Below the pieces are notes generated by a model. That model saw nothing but the letters and a program-made list of their open reading frames with translations, was not told where the DNA came from and did not search any database. Source: CAVSPO01 sp963730005 (GTDB lineage Bacteria > Actinomycetota > Actinomycetes > Propionibacteriales > Propionibacteriaceae). From it: a DNA stretch of 64,000 nucleotides. Where the stretch lies: contig CAVSPO010000002.1 of NCBI GenBank assembly GCA_963730005.1, forward strand, positions 10,699-74,698, read 5' to 3'. The translations under genes and the position numbers were made by a program. Within the stretch, counting starts at the first letter, position 1. Every line of letters starts with the position of its first letter. This document shows positions 27,040 to 35,954 of the stretch, one piece after another.

Positions 27040-27181
27040 GGGTGACCTCCGGTCGCTGACAGCTCGATCCCAACCTAGGCGGTCAACACGTCGCCTCCAA
27101 CCCCTGAGGCGCATGTTCGCACTCGCGGGAAGCCTGTTTGGGTGACACCCGCAGTATCCCGGTTGGTCTATCGTCGTCCCC

Positions 27182-28036
27182 GTGGTGGGCCAGTCGGAGG
27201 GACGGGATCGCGAGCGTGACAACTGCCTTCGCGACAGCGCCGCCGCCGACCTGCTGCGCGGCCTGGGGGCAGGACGGGCAACCCCGGCCCTGGCAGGACT
27301 GGCCCGCCTGGCGGTCGGCCGGTTCGTCGCCGACCTGACGGAGATGGACGCCGCCATCGCGCGTGGCGGCCTGGCCGCCGCCGCTGACCTGTTGTTGCCC
27401 CGGTACGCCGGCAATGTGACGATCCGTGGCGGCGGGTGGGTGCCCGGCAACGGCCCACTGGTGGTCGTCGCCAACCACGCCGGCACCGTCGATGCCCCGG
27501 CCCTGTGGCGGCTGCTCGCTGGCCGCGACGACCTGCGAATCATCGCGCTCGACCGGCCCATCCTGCGCGCGTTGCCCCACCTCGCGTCGCGGCTGCTGTA
27601 CGTGACGAAGGACGCGGGCGGGCGGACCGGGTTGATCCGCCGGGCGGCCGACCACCTGCGCTCGGGCGGCGCGGTGCTCACCTTTCCCGCTGGGACGATC
27701 GAACCCGATCCGGTGCTGCGGCCGGCCGACGCCCTGACCTCGCTGGCCACCTGGGGACGCGGGGTGGAGCTCTTTGTGCGACTGGTGCCGGAAACGGCCG
27801 TGCTCCCGGTTGCGGTGTCGGGCGTGATCTCCCCGCGCATGCTGGCGCACCCGCTCGTCCGCCGGCGGCGGACGCCCGAGGATCGCGAGTTGGCCGCCGC
27901 GACGCTCCAGGTCCTCGTACACGACCGGTCGATCAACCCCGTCCTGTCCGCGGGCGAACCGTTGCGGGGCACCGCGGATCAGGGGGCACTTCGGTCCGCG
28001 ATGGCGGAGCTGCTGCACGGCTGTGTCAGCCGGTGA
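27182..28036 (+). CDS. PlsC-like 1-acyl-glycerol-phosphate acyltransferase family protein
   Basis: A 284-residue acyltransferase. The catalytic NHx4D motif is NHAGTVDAPAL and the acceptor-binding motif is FPAGTIEPDP. Between them lie IALDRPILRALPHL and YVTKDAGGRTGLI. Enzymes of this group acylate lysophosphatidic acid or related lipids at the inner face of the membrane. No strong N-terminal transmembrane helix is obvious, so it is probably a peripheral protein. The gene is divergent from the NMT1 operon and convergent with ppk2. Confidence 0.85.
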   Translation: MVGQSEGRDRERDNCLRDSAAADLLRGLGAGRATPALAGLARLAVGRFVADLTEMDAAIARGGLAAAADLLLPRYAGNVTIRGGGWVPGNGPLVVVANHAGTVDAPALWRLLAGRDDLRIIALDRPILRALPHLASRLLYVTKDAGGRTGLIRRAADHLRSGGAVLTFPAGTIEPDPVLRPADALTSLATWGRGVELFVRLVPETAVLPVAVSGVISPRMLAHPLVRRRRTPEDRELAAATLQVLVHDRSINPVLSAGEPLRGTADQGALRSAMAELLHGCVSR

Positions 28037-28041
28037 GGGCC

Positions 28042-28081
28042 GCCGGGCACCTGAGAACCGATGCTGACCTGCCTGCCCGGC
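28042..28081. terminator. Bidirectional hairpin between acyltransferase and ppk2
   Basis: GCCGGGCA (28042-28049) pairs with TGCCCGGC (28074-28081) around a 24-base loop, in the 64-bp gap between two convergent genes. Confidence 0.5.
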
Positions 28082-28100
28082 ACAGGGCGAGGAACGGTGC

Positions 28101-29000
28101 TCAGTCGTCGACCGAGTCGATGCCTCGTCGCACGATCAGCGGGTCTGGCTCGAACACGACCGCGGTGTCCTTGCCCTCGTAGTCGAACTGGTTGAGGAAG
28201 TACCGCATGGCGTTGAGCCGGCCGCGCTTCTTGTCGTTGGTCTTGATGGTCACCCAGGGCGCGTGGTCGCGGTCGGTGTTCAGGAAGATCGCATTCTTCG
28301 CGGCGGTGTATTCGTCCCAGCGCTGCAGGGACGCGATGTCCATGTCCGACAGCTTCCACTGCCGCACCGGGTCGAGCTGGCGGATCGCGAACCGGGTGCG
28401 CTGTTCCTGGCGGGACACCGAGAACCACAGCTTGGTGAGAGAGATGCCCGAGTTGACGAGCATCCGTTCCAGCTCGGGGGTTTGCTGCATGAACTGGTCG
28501 TACTGATCGGCGGTGCAGAACCCCATCACGTGCTCGACGCCGGCACGGTTGTACCAGGAACGATCGAACAGCACCATCTCACCGGTGGTCGGCAGATGCC
28601 GGACGTACTTCTGGTAGTACCACTCGCCGACCTCGCGCGGCGACGGCTTGGGCAGCGCGACGGTGCGCGCGTAGCGCGGGTTGAGGTGCTCGGTGAAGCG
28701 CTTGATGGTGCCACCCTTGCCGGCGGCGTCGCGGCCCTCGAACAGCAGGATGTGCCGCTGGCCGGCGTCCTGCGTCCAGTACTGGAACTTCAGCAGCTCC
28801 ACCTGCAGGGCGTACTTCTCCTGCTCGTACTCGTTGTGGGTCATCCGTTTGTCGTACGGGTAGCCCTCGCGCCACGTGTCGACGGCGTTGCCGTTGATGT
28901 CGATCAGGTCGGGATCAGCGCCCGAGACGTCCGGCAGCACGGTGTAGCCGTCCGCCCGCAAACGATCGATGTACTCCCGGAACTCCTGCGAATGCCCCAT
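28101..29000 (-). CDS. ppk2: Polyphosphate kinase 2
   Basis: A 299-residue class I PPK2. Walker A is EGRDAAGKGGTIKRF, the lid/Walker B region is VLFDRSWYNRAGVEHVMGFC, and the C-terminal part has RWDEYTAAKNAIFLNTD and the basic KTNDKKRGRLNAMRYFL. It transfers phosphate between polyphosphate and nucleoside diphosphates, usually favouring nucleotide synthesis from polyphosphate. Length and the N-terminal Tyr-rich region (MTHNEYEQEKYALQVELLKFQ-like) fit single-domain PPK2. It marks the left border of the accessory block that starts with the LuxR regulator. Confidence 0.93.
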   Translation of the reverse strand: MGHSQEFREYIDRLRADGYTVLPDVSGADPDLIDINGNAVDTWREGYPYDKRMTHNEYEQEKYALQVELLKFQYWTQDAGQRHILLFEGRDAAGKGGTIKRFTEHLNPRYARTVALPKPSPREVGEWYYQKYVRHLPTTGEMVLFDRSWYNRAGVEHVMGFCTADQYDQFMQQTPELERMLVNSGISLTKLWFSVSRQEQRTRFAIRQLDPVRQWKLSDMDIASLQRWDEYTAAKNAIFLNTDRDHAPWVTIKTNDKKRGRLNAMRYFLNQFDYEGKDTAVVFEPDPLIVRRGIDSVDD

Positions 29001-29110
29001 GCCTGGCCCCCTTCGTCACGCCGCGTGTCTGTGCCCAGCCTACGAGGGCCCTGCGACATCTGGACGGCGAGAGACGACCATGAGGCAACGTCGCCCACAG
29101 CCACGACGGG

Positions 29111-31798
29111 TCAGTCGGACGTTGGCCGTTCCGGCAGCACCCCGAGCCGGCGCGCCACCCGGACGGCGTCCCGACGGCTGGTGACATCGAGCTTGCGGTT
29201 GACCGACTTGAGATGCTGCTTGACTGTGTTGACCGAGATGCCGAGCATCTCGGCGATCTCGATGTTGGAGCTCATCGTCGGCAGGCAGGCGAGGACGGAG
29301 AGCTCCCGGTCCGTCATGGGTTCAGGCGAGAAGTCGGAGGATCGCTCGCCCGTGCTGGCGGCGGTGGCGAGCACATCGTCCACGAACTCTCGGTGCGTGC
29401 CGACCAGGGACAGGTGCAGTCTCAACTTGGCGGCGAGGCGATCGTTCGGCCGGAGGAAGGGCAACCTGACACCTTCGCCGGCGCCCAGGTCGAGTGCGCG
29501 AGCGAGTGCCTCGGTCGAAGCTGCGTCATGACGGAGACGATCCTCCGCGAGACTCACGACGAGCCACGCCTCAGCACCGAGGTTGCCCGCCTGGTCGAGC
29601 GCTCCGGCAACGGTGTCCCGCACCGACTCGGGGTGGCCGCCGGCGAGCAGGACCCGGGCGCGCGGGACTGCCAGGGGGTCGGGCTCGTTGGCCGTGTCGT
29701 GAGGTACGTGCTGGGCCCGGCGGCCGGACTGGTCGTGGGCGGCCAGCACCTGCCGGGCGTGCTCGTACGAACCGGCTGCCAGTTCCACCTCGATTCGCAA
29801 GGCGGTGCGCAGGCCCGCGATGAGGATCATTCCCGGGCGTGCGACGAGGAGGGCATCGACCTGCGTCAGCCAGTTCCGCGCGCCCGGCAGGTCGCCGAGC
29901 AGGAGTGCGCGGCGCCCAGCCACGAGGAGGAGTCCGCCCTTCAGGAAAGGATCCCGGCCGCGGTCCACGGCGACGTTCCCGAAGTTCAGAGCCCGCTCCG
30001 CGGCCCTGGCATCCCCGCGTTGCACAGCGGCGGACGCGAGCGCCAACCACGCCGCTGCGGACTCCCGACGCAGGTGGGCGCCCGCGGTCCGGGCCTCCTC
30101 GAGGGCTGCGTCGGCGATGGTCCGGCCAGCGACGATCCTCCCGGTCAGCACCTCCGCGAGCGCGAGGTAGCCGGAGTGGTAGACAGACCCGTAACCCCGC
30201 AGGTCGGAGCCCCGGTGGCCAGCGAGTGCCTCCTTCAACAAGGTTCTGGAGAGAAGCGGGTGTCCGGACCACAGCTCCCCGACTGCGAGCATCGCTCGCG
30301 GCACTCCGCTGTAGGCAGCCCATCCCGGCGCCTTCCCCGTGGCAATCCGCTCCAGGTGTGCGACCGCCCCTGTGGCTGATGAGACCAGTGCGGAAGCGTC
30401 CCCGGCCCCGCGGGCAGCGAACGCCTCGAGAAGAGACAGGTTGAGTTGGGCAAGCGAACGCCGTGGTTCCGGAAGTGCCGCAATCCCGCGGGCGGCAGCC
30501 GCGGCGGAGGCTCGTCCCGCGTCGCTGTCCGCACGAATGAAGGCGCCGAGCGCGAGCAACAACTGCAGCTCGGGGTTGTTGTGGGAGATCTCGGGCGGGA
30601 CACGGGCAGCGAGTTCTGCGAGTTCCGAACGATCCCCGCTGAAGACCTCGACAAAAGCGGATCGCATGGCCACCTGTCCGACCAAATCCCAGTTCTCTGA
30701 GGCGATGGCTTGCTCAAGCGCAGTCAGCCACTCACCCTGTGCCTCATGCCACTCGGCAGCGCGCGTGCGCAGGTCACGCTCCAGGTTGGGGTCCTCCGCG
30801 TGCAGGCGCGCTCGCAGCATCTGGAGCATCAGGGGGTGGTAGCGATACCAGTCGCTCCCCGGCGTCGCAGTGACGAGGGTGTTCTCGCGCGCCATCTCGT
30901 GAAGGACCTGTTCAGCCGCCCTGTCTCCGGTGAGTGCCCTCGCGAGCGCGCCGCACATCTGGTCCTCGACCGAGGTCAGGAGGAGGAACTCGAGACGTTC
31001 CGGTTCCAGACCATTGAGGACCTGTTCCATCAGGTAGCCGGCGACGAGCACTTCGCGCCCGCTGAACTGCCGGACGGCCTCGATCGGGTCGGGAGCGGCC
31101 TCCAACGTCATGAGTGCCAGCCGAAGACCCGCGGGCCAGCCCTCCGTGACCGTCATCAGCTTGCGGAACTCCTGGTCCGGCAGGCTGAGTTCCCTGTCAG
31201 CAAGGAGGAGGCGGGCATCCTCGTCGGAGAAGGTCAGATGGGACGCCCGCACCTCTCCCAATTCGCCCGCAACCCGCAACCGATTGAGCGCCAACGGCGG
31301 GTCGTGGCGCGCGATCAGGACGAGGCGCACGCCAGCGGGCCGCAGCCGGAGGAAATGGTCAAGACCGTCCCATCCTTCTCCCCGGTCGAGCTCGTGCACA
31401 TCGTCGAGGACGAGGCACACGTCCCTCCCCTCCAACGAGGCTGCGACGAGTTCCACGAACTCCTCGTCCACCGATTCGGGCACCCGGAGACTCTCAAAGC
31501 CGGCGGGCCCGAGGCAGCGCTCGAGCGCCAGGATTATTGCCAGCCAGGCCCTCACCGGTGAACGAAGGCTGCGGTCGATCGAAACCCACGCGACAGGCCA
31601 AGGCGCCTGTCGGGCCCAGTCGGCGACCGCCAGTGTCTTCCCCGTGCCGGCACCGCCGATCACGAGCGTCACTGGGTGGTTGCGGACCTCGTCGTCGATC
31701 AGGGAGACCACACGGTTTCGGTGGATGACGCTGACCGGAGGTTGCGGCACGGTCAGCTTCGCATCGAGGAGCGACGAGATCGACGTGGAATCGAGCAT
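29111..31798 (-). CDS. Large LuxR-family ATPase regulator (MalT/LAL type)
   Basis: An 895-residue STAND-type regulator. Walker A is GGAGTGKTLAV (about residues 47-57) and Walker B is VCLVLDDVHELD. A long TPR-like helical middle follows. The C-terminal LuxR helix-turn-helix (about 825-890) has LSVLACLPTMSSNIEIAEML, then GISVNTVKQHLKSVNRKLDV. Start ATG at 31798 has GGGAGGGG upstream. LAL proteins bind an inducer, hydrolyse ATP, oligomerise and activate transcription. Genes downstream of shared palindromes in this block are natural targets. Leu codons in its opening are CTC-rich compared with ppk2. Confidence 0.9.
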   Translation of the reverse strand: MLDSTSISSLLDAKLTVPQPPVSVIHRNRVVSLIDDEVRNHPVTLVIGGAGTGKTLAVADWARQAPWPVAWVSIDRSLRSPVRAWLAIILALERCLGPAGFESLRVPESVDEEFVELVAASLEGRDVCLVLDDVHELDRGEGWDGLDHFLRLRPAGVRLVLIARHDPPLALNRLRVAGELGEVRASHLTFSDEDARLLLADRELSLPDQEFRKLMTVTEGWPAGLRLALMTLEAAPDPIEAVRQFSGREVLVAGYLMEQVLNGLEPERLEFLLLTSVEDQMCGALARALTGDRAAEQVLHEMARENTLVTATPGSDWYRYHPLMLQMLRARLHAEDPNLERDLRTRAAEWHEAQGEWLTALEQAIASENWDLVGQVAMRSAFVEVFSGDRSELAELAARVPPEISHNNPELQLLLALGAFIRADSDAGRASAAAAARGIAALPEPRRSLAQLNLSLLEAFAARGAGDASALVSSATGAVAHLERIATGKAPGWAAYSGVPRAMLAVGELWSGHPLLSRTLLKEALAGHRGSDLRGYGSVYHSGYLALAEVLTGRIVAGRTIADAALEEARTAGAHLRRESAAAWLALASAAVQRGDARAAERALNFGNVAVDRGRDPFLKGGLLLVAGRRALLLGDLPGARNWLTQVDALLVARPGMILIAGLRTALRIEVELAAGSYEHARQVLAAHDQSGRRAQHVPHDTANEPDPLAVPRARVLLAGGHPESVRDTVAGALDQAGNLGAEAWLVVSLAEDRLRHDAASTEALARALDLGAGEGVRLPFLRPNDRLAAKLRLHLSLVGTHREFVDDVLATAASTGERSSDFSPEPMTDRELSVLACLPTMSSNIEIAEMLGISVNTVKQHLKSVNRKLDVTSRRDAVRVARRLGVLPERPTSD

Positions 31799-31820
31799 GC
31801 ACCCCTCCCCGAGCCGGGAG

Positions 31821-31836
31821 TCACAAACCCTTGTGA
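31821..31836. promoter_or_regulatory. Palindrome TCACAA-ACCC-TTGTGA upstream of the LAL regulator
   Basis: Perfect 6-bp inverted repeat with a 4-bp spacer, 22 bp upstream of the regulator's ATG. Position suggests a repressor or autoregulatory site. It differs from the ATCACCCG palindrome found elsewhere in the block. Confidence 0.45.
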
Positions 31837-31860
31837 TTGGGCGCTCCCACGCCCCGCAGT

Positions 31861-32328
31861 CTAGCCCACCCCCTCGCTGCCGCAATCGGGAACGCCATGC
31901 ACGTGCACTTCGCGAATCTCCAGGGCGAGCTGCTCCAGACGAGCGAGGACTTCGAAGAACGCATCACCGTCGTCCCGCAACGGGACCTCCAGCGTCGTCC
32001 TCGCAGCGTCCTCGCAGAGCTGCGCATCCTCCAGCACGAGCCGCAGCAGGCCGGCGACACGTCCCCTGAACTCGAAGCGGGCAACGGCGGCCGTCAACCG
32101 GGCGGGAGGCTTCTTGCAGCCTGAGGCGCCCGGTCCGGGAATAACCTCCACGTCCCTGATGGCGAGGCCGGAGCGTCGGAGCCGGCCCAACAACCCGATC
32201 AGGTCGGGTTGATCCACGACTGATCCGCGCAACTCGACACCGGCGCCGTCGGACCGCTCCTCGAAACCGACGAGTTCGCTGCGGGCGCCCTCCGACAAGG
32301 TGCCGCGAGCGCAGATCCTGACCTGCAC
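31861..32328 (-). CDS. Hypothetical protein, ACT-like segment
   Basis: A 155-residue soluble protein I cannot name. Residues about 35-65 (GSVVDQPDLIGLLGRLRRSG) read like the start of a small ACT-type regulatory fold, in which a paired helix follows a beta strand. The C-terminal third (VLARLEQLALEIREVHVHGV) repeats this pattern. Cysteines are few. It is 33 bp downstream of the LapA-like gene on the same strand and probably co-transcribed with it, under the palindrome at 32643. GTG at 32328 is the likely start, with a weak ribosome binding site. Confidence 0.6.
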   Translation of the reverse strand: MQVRICARGTLSEGARSELVGFEERSDGAGVELRGSVVDQPDLIGLLGRLRRSGLAIRDVEVIPGPGASGCKKPPARLTAAVARFEFRGRVAGLLRLVLEDAQLCEDAARTTLEVPLRDDGDAFFEVLARLEQLALEIREVHVHGVPDCGSEGVG

Positions 32329-32361
32329 GGTTGCGTCACCCGGCTCGGACTGGACGCGACG

Positions 32362-32583
32362 TCACGCTCGCCGCCGCGAGACAAGCCATCCGGAAAGCAG
32401 GCCCATGCCGAACACGATGCCCATCGTCAGCCATTGTGGCGATGCGATGCTCACCGTGAGGAACTGGATGGTCACGGTGGCCCGGTTCTGCAGGATGAAC
32501 ACCACCGCAAGCACGGCCAGGGCGATGCCGATCCAGGTGCGGGCCGAGATGCCGGCGGACTTCGGGGCGCTCTTCTGGTTCAT
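32362..32583 (-). CDS. LapA/DUF1049-like small membrane protein
   Basis: A 73-residue protein with two transmembrane helices: TWIGIALAVLAVVFILQNRA, then WLTMGIVFGMGLLSGWLVSR. The QNRATVTIQFLTVSI connector is characteristic of LapA/YciS-type (DUF1049) proteins, which in enteric bacteria help regulate envelope assembly. In actinobacteria their role is unknown. ATG at 32583 is supported by AAGGAGG seven bases upstream. Divergent from the DUF1269 gene across a shared palindrome. Confidence 0.8.
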   Translation of the reverse strand: MNQKSAPKSAGISARTWIGIALAVLAVVFILQNRATVTIQFLTVSIASPQWLTMGIVFGMGLLSGWLVSRRRA

Positions 32584-32642
32584 GATGTGCCTCCTTCGAT
32601 CGGCAGTGTGCACCATCATCAACCTCCCGCGTCGGCCGGCGG

Positions 32643-32661
32643 ATTACCCGTTGCGGGTGAT
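32643..32661. promoter_or_regulatory. Shared palindrome, copy 1 (ATTACCCG-TTG-CGGGTGAT)
   Basis: Eight-base arms with one mismatch and a 3-bp spacer, between the divergent LapA-like and DUF1269 genes (60 and 86 bp from their start codons). Matches the copies at 38224 and 40065. Confidence 0.7.
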
Positions 32662-32746
32662 CTGCCAAGGTCACCCAGTGGACAACATGAGTGAGCACAG
32701 TCCACCGCTTGCCCGATCACGGGTGACCCCCAAAAAGGAGAAATCG

Positions 32747-33247
32747 ATGTCAGAACTGATCATCATCGGCTACGACGACCACGAGACCGCAGGCAAGGCA
32801 TACGACAAGGTGCTCGAGCTCCAGCGCGACTTCGTGGTTGATCTCAACGGGCTCGCTGTCGTGCGCGTGGACGCTGACGGCAAGAAGCACGTGGACACCC
32901 CCGCCAAGGTGGTCGGGCTCTCTTCGGCGTCCGGCGCACTGTGGGGGATGATCTTCGGGCTGCTCTTCCTCGTCCCCGGGTTCGGTTTCGTGGTGGGCGG
33001 CCTGATGGGCGCAATGAGCGGCAAGCTCAGCCAGATCGGGATCAACCGTGCCTTCAAGGAGCGGGTCGAGGCAGTGCTCGAGCCAGGGAAGGCCGCCGTC
33101 GTGGTGATGGCCCGCAAGATCACCGAGGACAAGTTCGCGGCCGGTCTCGCTCCCTTTGGCGGCACCGTGATCCAGACCTCGCTCTCCGAGGCAGACGAGC
33201 AGGAACTGGCCGGGGAACTCGGCGACGCCGAGTCCAAGAACTCCTGA
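32747..33247 (+). CDS. DUF1269 membrane-associated protein
   Basis: A 166-residue protein. It opens with ELIIIGYDDHETAGKAYDKV, a typical DUF1269 start. The middle SGALWGMIFGLLFLVPGFGF is a glycine-rich hydrophobic hairpin, followed by VGGLMGAMSGKLSQIGI. The C-terminus, with MARKITEDKFAAGLAPFGGT, resembles the family's nucleotide-free ferredoxin-like end. Function unknown; members occur with stress genes. ATG at 32747 has AAGGAG seven bases upstream. First gene of a probable operon with DUF6325, SHOCT, SLC13 and GDPD genes. Confidence 0.85.
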   Translation: MSELIIIGYDDHETAGKAYDKVLELQRDFVVDLNGLAVVRVDADGKKHVDTPAKVVGLSSASGALWGMIFGLLFLVPGFGFVVGGLMGAMSGKLSQIGINRAFKERVEAVLEPGKAAVVVMARKITEDKFAAGLAPFGGTVIQTSLSEADEQELAGELGDAESKNS

Positions 33248-33290
33248 AACACCGCCGGCTTGACCACGACTGAAACGGAGTGAGACACCC

Positions 33291-33737
33291 ATGTCCGAGA
33301 ACCCACAGGACAGGCTCGGCCCTGTCGACATCCTCGTCATCGAATTCCCCCGAGGGGAGCTGAAGCAAGAGGGTTTCGCCACCCTCGTGGACCTCGTGGA
33401 GCGTGGCATCATCCATGTGCTCGACCTTGAGTTCGTGAAGAAGGATGCCGACGGCGGCGTCGCCATCGTCGACATCGAGGACGCCGTCGCGGGCGCGTCC
33501 GAGGACCTGGGCTTCCTGGTGGGAGCCTCCTCCGGGCTCCTGGACCTTGACGACGTCACGTTCGTGGGCGAGGTCATCGAGCCCGGCAGCCTCGCCGGCG
33601 TGCTGCTCTTCGAGCAGATCTGGATCATGCCCATGGCAGACGCGATCGAGCGCAGTGGCGCACGGATCGTCACCTTCGCCCACGTGGACCCCGAGGACGT
33701 CATCGCGGCCCTCGGCTCCGACGACCTGACCGACTGA
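33291..33737 (+). CDS. DUF6325-family protein
   Basis: A 148-residue acidic soluble protein. The opening LGPVDILVIEFPRGELKQEG and VDLVERGIIHVLDLEFVKKD are what I recall for DUF6325, an actinobacterial family of unknown function. It shares with DUF1269 a pattern of a strand, a helix and hydrophobic Gly-rich turn (GFLVGASSGLLDLDDVTFVG), without a true membrane segment. It usually accompanies DUF1269/SHOCT genes. Ribosome binding site GGAGTGAGA precedes the ATG. Likely a partner of its neighbours, not an enzyme I can name. Confidence 0.75.
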   Translation: MSENPQDRLGPVDILVIEFPRGELKQEGFATLVDLVERGIIHVLDLEFVKKDADGGVAIVDIEDAVAGASEDLGFLVGASSGLLDLDDVTFVGEVIEPGSLAGVLLFEQIWIMPMADAIERSGARIVTFAHVDPEDVIAALGSDDLTD

Positions 33738-33756
33738 CAACCGAAGGAGAACGAAC

Positions 33757-34044
33757 ATGGGCCTCTTCAAGACCGCGGCACGCACGGCCGTCATCACGAG
33801 CACTGCGACTCGTGCCCACGGCCGGGCAACTGCCAGGCAACAAAACAAATGGGCGGCACAGAATCCCGCTCCCGCTCCAGCCCCTGCTCCGGTGGTGGCT
33901 GCCGCGCCCGCACCAGCGGCGCCACCGGCCGACACCGCCACGATGATCGCCCAGCTGACGCAACTCGGTGAGCTGAAGGCCGCCGGCGTGCTCACCGAGG
34001 TCGAGTTCGAGGTGCAGAAGGCCCGGATTCTCCAGGGCGGCTGA
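33757..34044 (+). CDS. SHOCT-domain small protein
   Basis: A 95-residue protein: a basic N-terminus (FKTAARTAVITSTATRAHGR), an Ala/Pro-rich linker, and a C-terminal SHOCT domain (MIAQLTQLGELKAAGVLTEV, then EFEVQKARIL). SHOCT is a short helical oligomerisation module often found at protein ends. AAGGAG lies before the ATG, 19 bp after the DUF6325 stop. Probably an adaptor for the neighbouring membrane proteins. Confidence 0.85.
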   Translation: MGLFKTAARTAVITSTATRAHGRATARQQNKWAAQNPAPAPAPAPVVAAAPAPAAPPADTATMIAQLTQLGELKAAGVLTEVEFEVQKARILQGG

Positions 34045-34053
34045 GGCCTGCAG

Positions 34054-35856
34054 ATGGATCCAGCCGTCACCAGCCTGCTCATCCTCGCCGCATCGGTCGC
34101 CCTGTTCGTCTGGAACAGGCTCCCGGTGGGGGTGGTCGCCATCCTCACCGCGCTTGCGCTCTACGTCTCCGGCGTGCTGCCCGTGGACCAGGCACTCGCG
34201 GGTTTCGGTGACCCCGTCGTCATCTTCGTCGCCTCCCTCTTCGTGGTCAGCGAAGGGCTGGACGCGACCGGGGTGACGACGTGGGCCGGTCAGGCCATCA
34301 CCGAGCGCGCCGGGACGGGCCGGCGCCGCCTGCTGATTGCGTTCATGCTGCTGGCGGGGGTGCTCACCGCGGTCGTGAGCCCCAACGGCTCGGTGGCGGC
34401 GCTGCTCCCCATGGTGGTGGTCGCGTCGTTGCGGCACAACCACCACCCCTCCCAGATGCTGATGCCGCTCGCGTTCGCTGCCCATGCCGGTTCCCTGCTG
34501 GCGTTGTCCGGCAGCCCGGTCAACGTCGTGGTGAGCGACGCGCTCGCGAGCACCGGGGCCGCGCCCTTCGGCTTCTTCGACTTCGCAGTCCTCGGTGTCC
34601 CACTGCTCGCGGCCACGATTCTCCTGGCGACGTTCGCCGGGCCACGTCTCCTGCCCATCCTGACCCCCGGATCGGCGTTGTCGGACCTCAGTCAGCACGC
34701 CGCCACCCTCGCCGGTCACTACGCCCTCCAGGACGGCTTCTATCGGCTGCGGTTGCTGGAAGGTTCGCCGTTCGTGGGCTCGACGATCCGCGCCATCCCA
34801 CCGGCTCCGTCCTCGCTGACAGTGCTCGGTGTCCAGACCGCGGCCGGGGCGGCCGCGGGCCAGGACCACACCATGATCCCCGGTGACACCGTGGCGCTGT
34901 CCGGGCCGGCCGGCGACGTCGTGGCCTTCGCCGACGCCAACCACCTCACCGTGGGGATGCGTCCCGTTGGCCCCGATGACCTGGTCACCAAGCAGATGGG
35001 GATCGTCGAGGTTGTCGTGCCGCCGCGCTCGCCGCTGGTTGGCGAGCGGGTGTTTCCCGGCATGGTCCGGCTCGGTGAGATCGTCATCCTTGCCGTCGGC
35101 CACCTGGGACGGGACCGGGGCGCGCGGGAGACCGTCCTCGCCGAGGGCGACTCACTCCTGCTCCACGGCCCGTGGGCGGTCATCGACACTCTGGTGGACG
35201 ACCGTGACGTGCTCGTCATCGACTCCCCGGACCGCGTCCGCCGCCAAGCCGTCCCGTTCGGTGCCCGAGCCGTCGAGGCCGTCATCATCCTTGGCGCGAT
35301 GGTGGTGCTGCTGGCGACCGGGGCCGTGCCTCCTGCAGTGGCGGGCTTGGGTGCGGCGGCCGCCATGGTCGCCTTCCGCGTGATCAGCCCGCAACAGGCC
35401 TACCGTGCCGTCTCCTGGCAGACCATCGTGCTCCTGGGGGGCCTCATCCCGCTCTCAACGGCCATCTCGGTTTCGGGGGCCGCCGACCTGATCGCGGGCG
35501 GCCTCCTCGCAGTGGTCGGCGGTGGGTCGCCGTATGTCCTCCTCGTCGCCCTCTTCCTGGTCACTGCCACGCTCGGGCAGGTCATCAGCAACACCGCAAC
35601 CGTCCTCATCGTCGTCCCGATCGCGCTCGCTGCCGCCTTGGAATCCGGCGTCTCCCCCGCCCCCGTCCTCATGCTGGTGGCGGTCGCGGGCGCGTCATCC
35701 TTCCTCACCCCGATTGCGACACCCGCCAACATGATGGTGATGGGTCCGGCGGGCTACCGTTTCGGCGACTACTGGAAGTTCGGGCTCCCCCTCCTCCTCA
35801 TCTGGCTCGCGATCGCCCTGCTGGTGATCCCGCTCGTGTGGCCACTCACGCCATGA
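34054..35856 (+). CDS. SLC13/DASS-type anion permease with TrkA-C (RCK) domains
   Basis: A 600-residue transporter with about eleven helices. N-terminal half contains VVSPNGSVAALLPMVVVASL and LALSGSPVNVVVSDAL, the SNT-type ion and substrate site. The centre (about 215-390) holds two soluble RCK_C/TrkA-C domains (LRLLEGSPFVGSTIRAIPPA; VVVPPRSPLVGERVFPGMVR). The second half has ISNTATVLIVVPIALAAALE and FLTPIATPANMMVMGPAGYR. This is the class of sodium-coupled sulfate, phosphate or dicarboxylate carriers. Substrate unknown. It begins 9 bp after the SHOCT gene. Confidence 0.87.
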   Translation: MDPAVTSLLILAASVALFVWNRLPVGVVAILTALALYVSGVLPVDQALAGFGDPVVIFVASLFVVSEGLDATGVTTWAGQAITERAGTGRRRLLIAFMLLAGVLTAVVSPNGSVAALLPMVVVASLRHNHHPSQMLMPLAFAAHAGSLLALSGSPVNVVVSDALASTGAAPFGFFDFAVLGVPLLAATILLATFAGPRLLPILTPGSALSDLSQHAATLAGHYALQDGFYRLRLLEGSPFVGSTIRAIPPAPSSLTVLGVQTAAGAAAGQDHTMIPGDTVALSGPAGDVVAFADANHLTVGMRPVGPDDLVTKQMGIVEVVVPPRSPLVGERVFPGMVRLGEIVILAVGHLGRDRGARETVLAEGDSLLLHGPWAVIDTLVDDRDVLVIDSPDRVRRQAVPFGARAVEAVIILGAMVVLLATGAVPPAVAGLGAAAAMVAFRVISPQQAYRAVSWQTIVLLGGLIPLSTAISVSGAADLIAGGLLAVVGGGSPYVLLVALFLVTATLGQVISNTATVLIVVPIALAAALESGVSPAPVLMLVAVAGASSFLTPIATPANMMVMGPAGYRFGDYWKFGLPLLLIWLAIALLVIPLVWPLTP

Positions 35857-35954
35857 GCGGGGTGTGGGTGGCCGTCATTCCCGACGGGTTGCAGGTCGTC
35901 GTCGACGACGGCGTCGGCCAACGCGTCGAGGTTGGGGCCGTGGGGACACCGTGA
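35853..35954 (+). CDS. Possible 33-residue coupling ORF
   Basis: ATG at 35853 overlaps the SLC13 stop (ATGA), and its TGA overlaps the GDPD GTG start (GTGA). It encodes a 33-residue peptide starting MSGVWVAVIPDG with no recognised domain. It may be only a translational coupler. Confidence 0.25.
   Translation: MSGVWVAVIPDGLQVVVDDGVGQRVEVGAVGTP

Noticed and set aside
27040..27181. Thiamine or FMN riboswitch before the NMT1-type operon
   Set aside because: The leader lacks the CUGAGA/ACCUGAUCUGG-type blocks of TPP and the conserved RFN segments.
26014..27972. A 652-residue extended version of the NMT1 binding protein
   Set aside because: The extra 310 residues are antisense to the acyltransferase; a lipoprotein signal with a good ribosome binding site starts at 27039.
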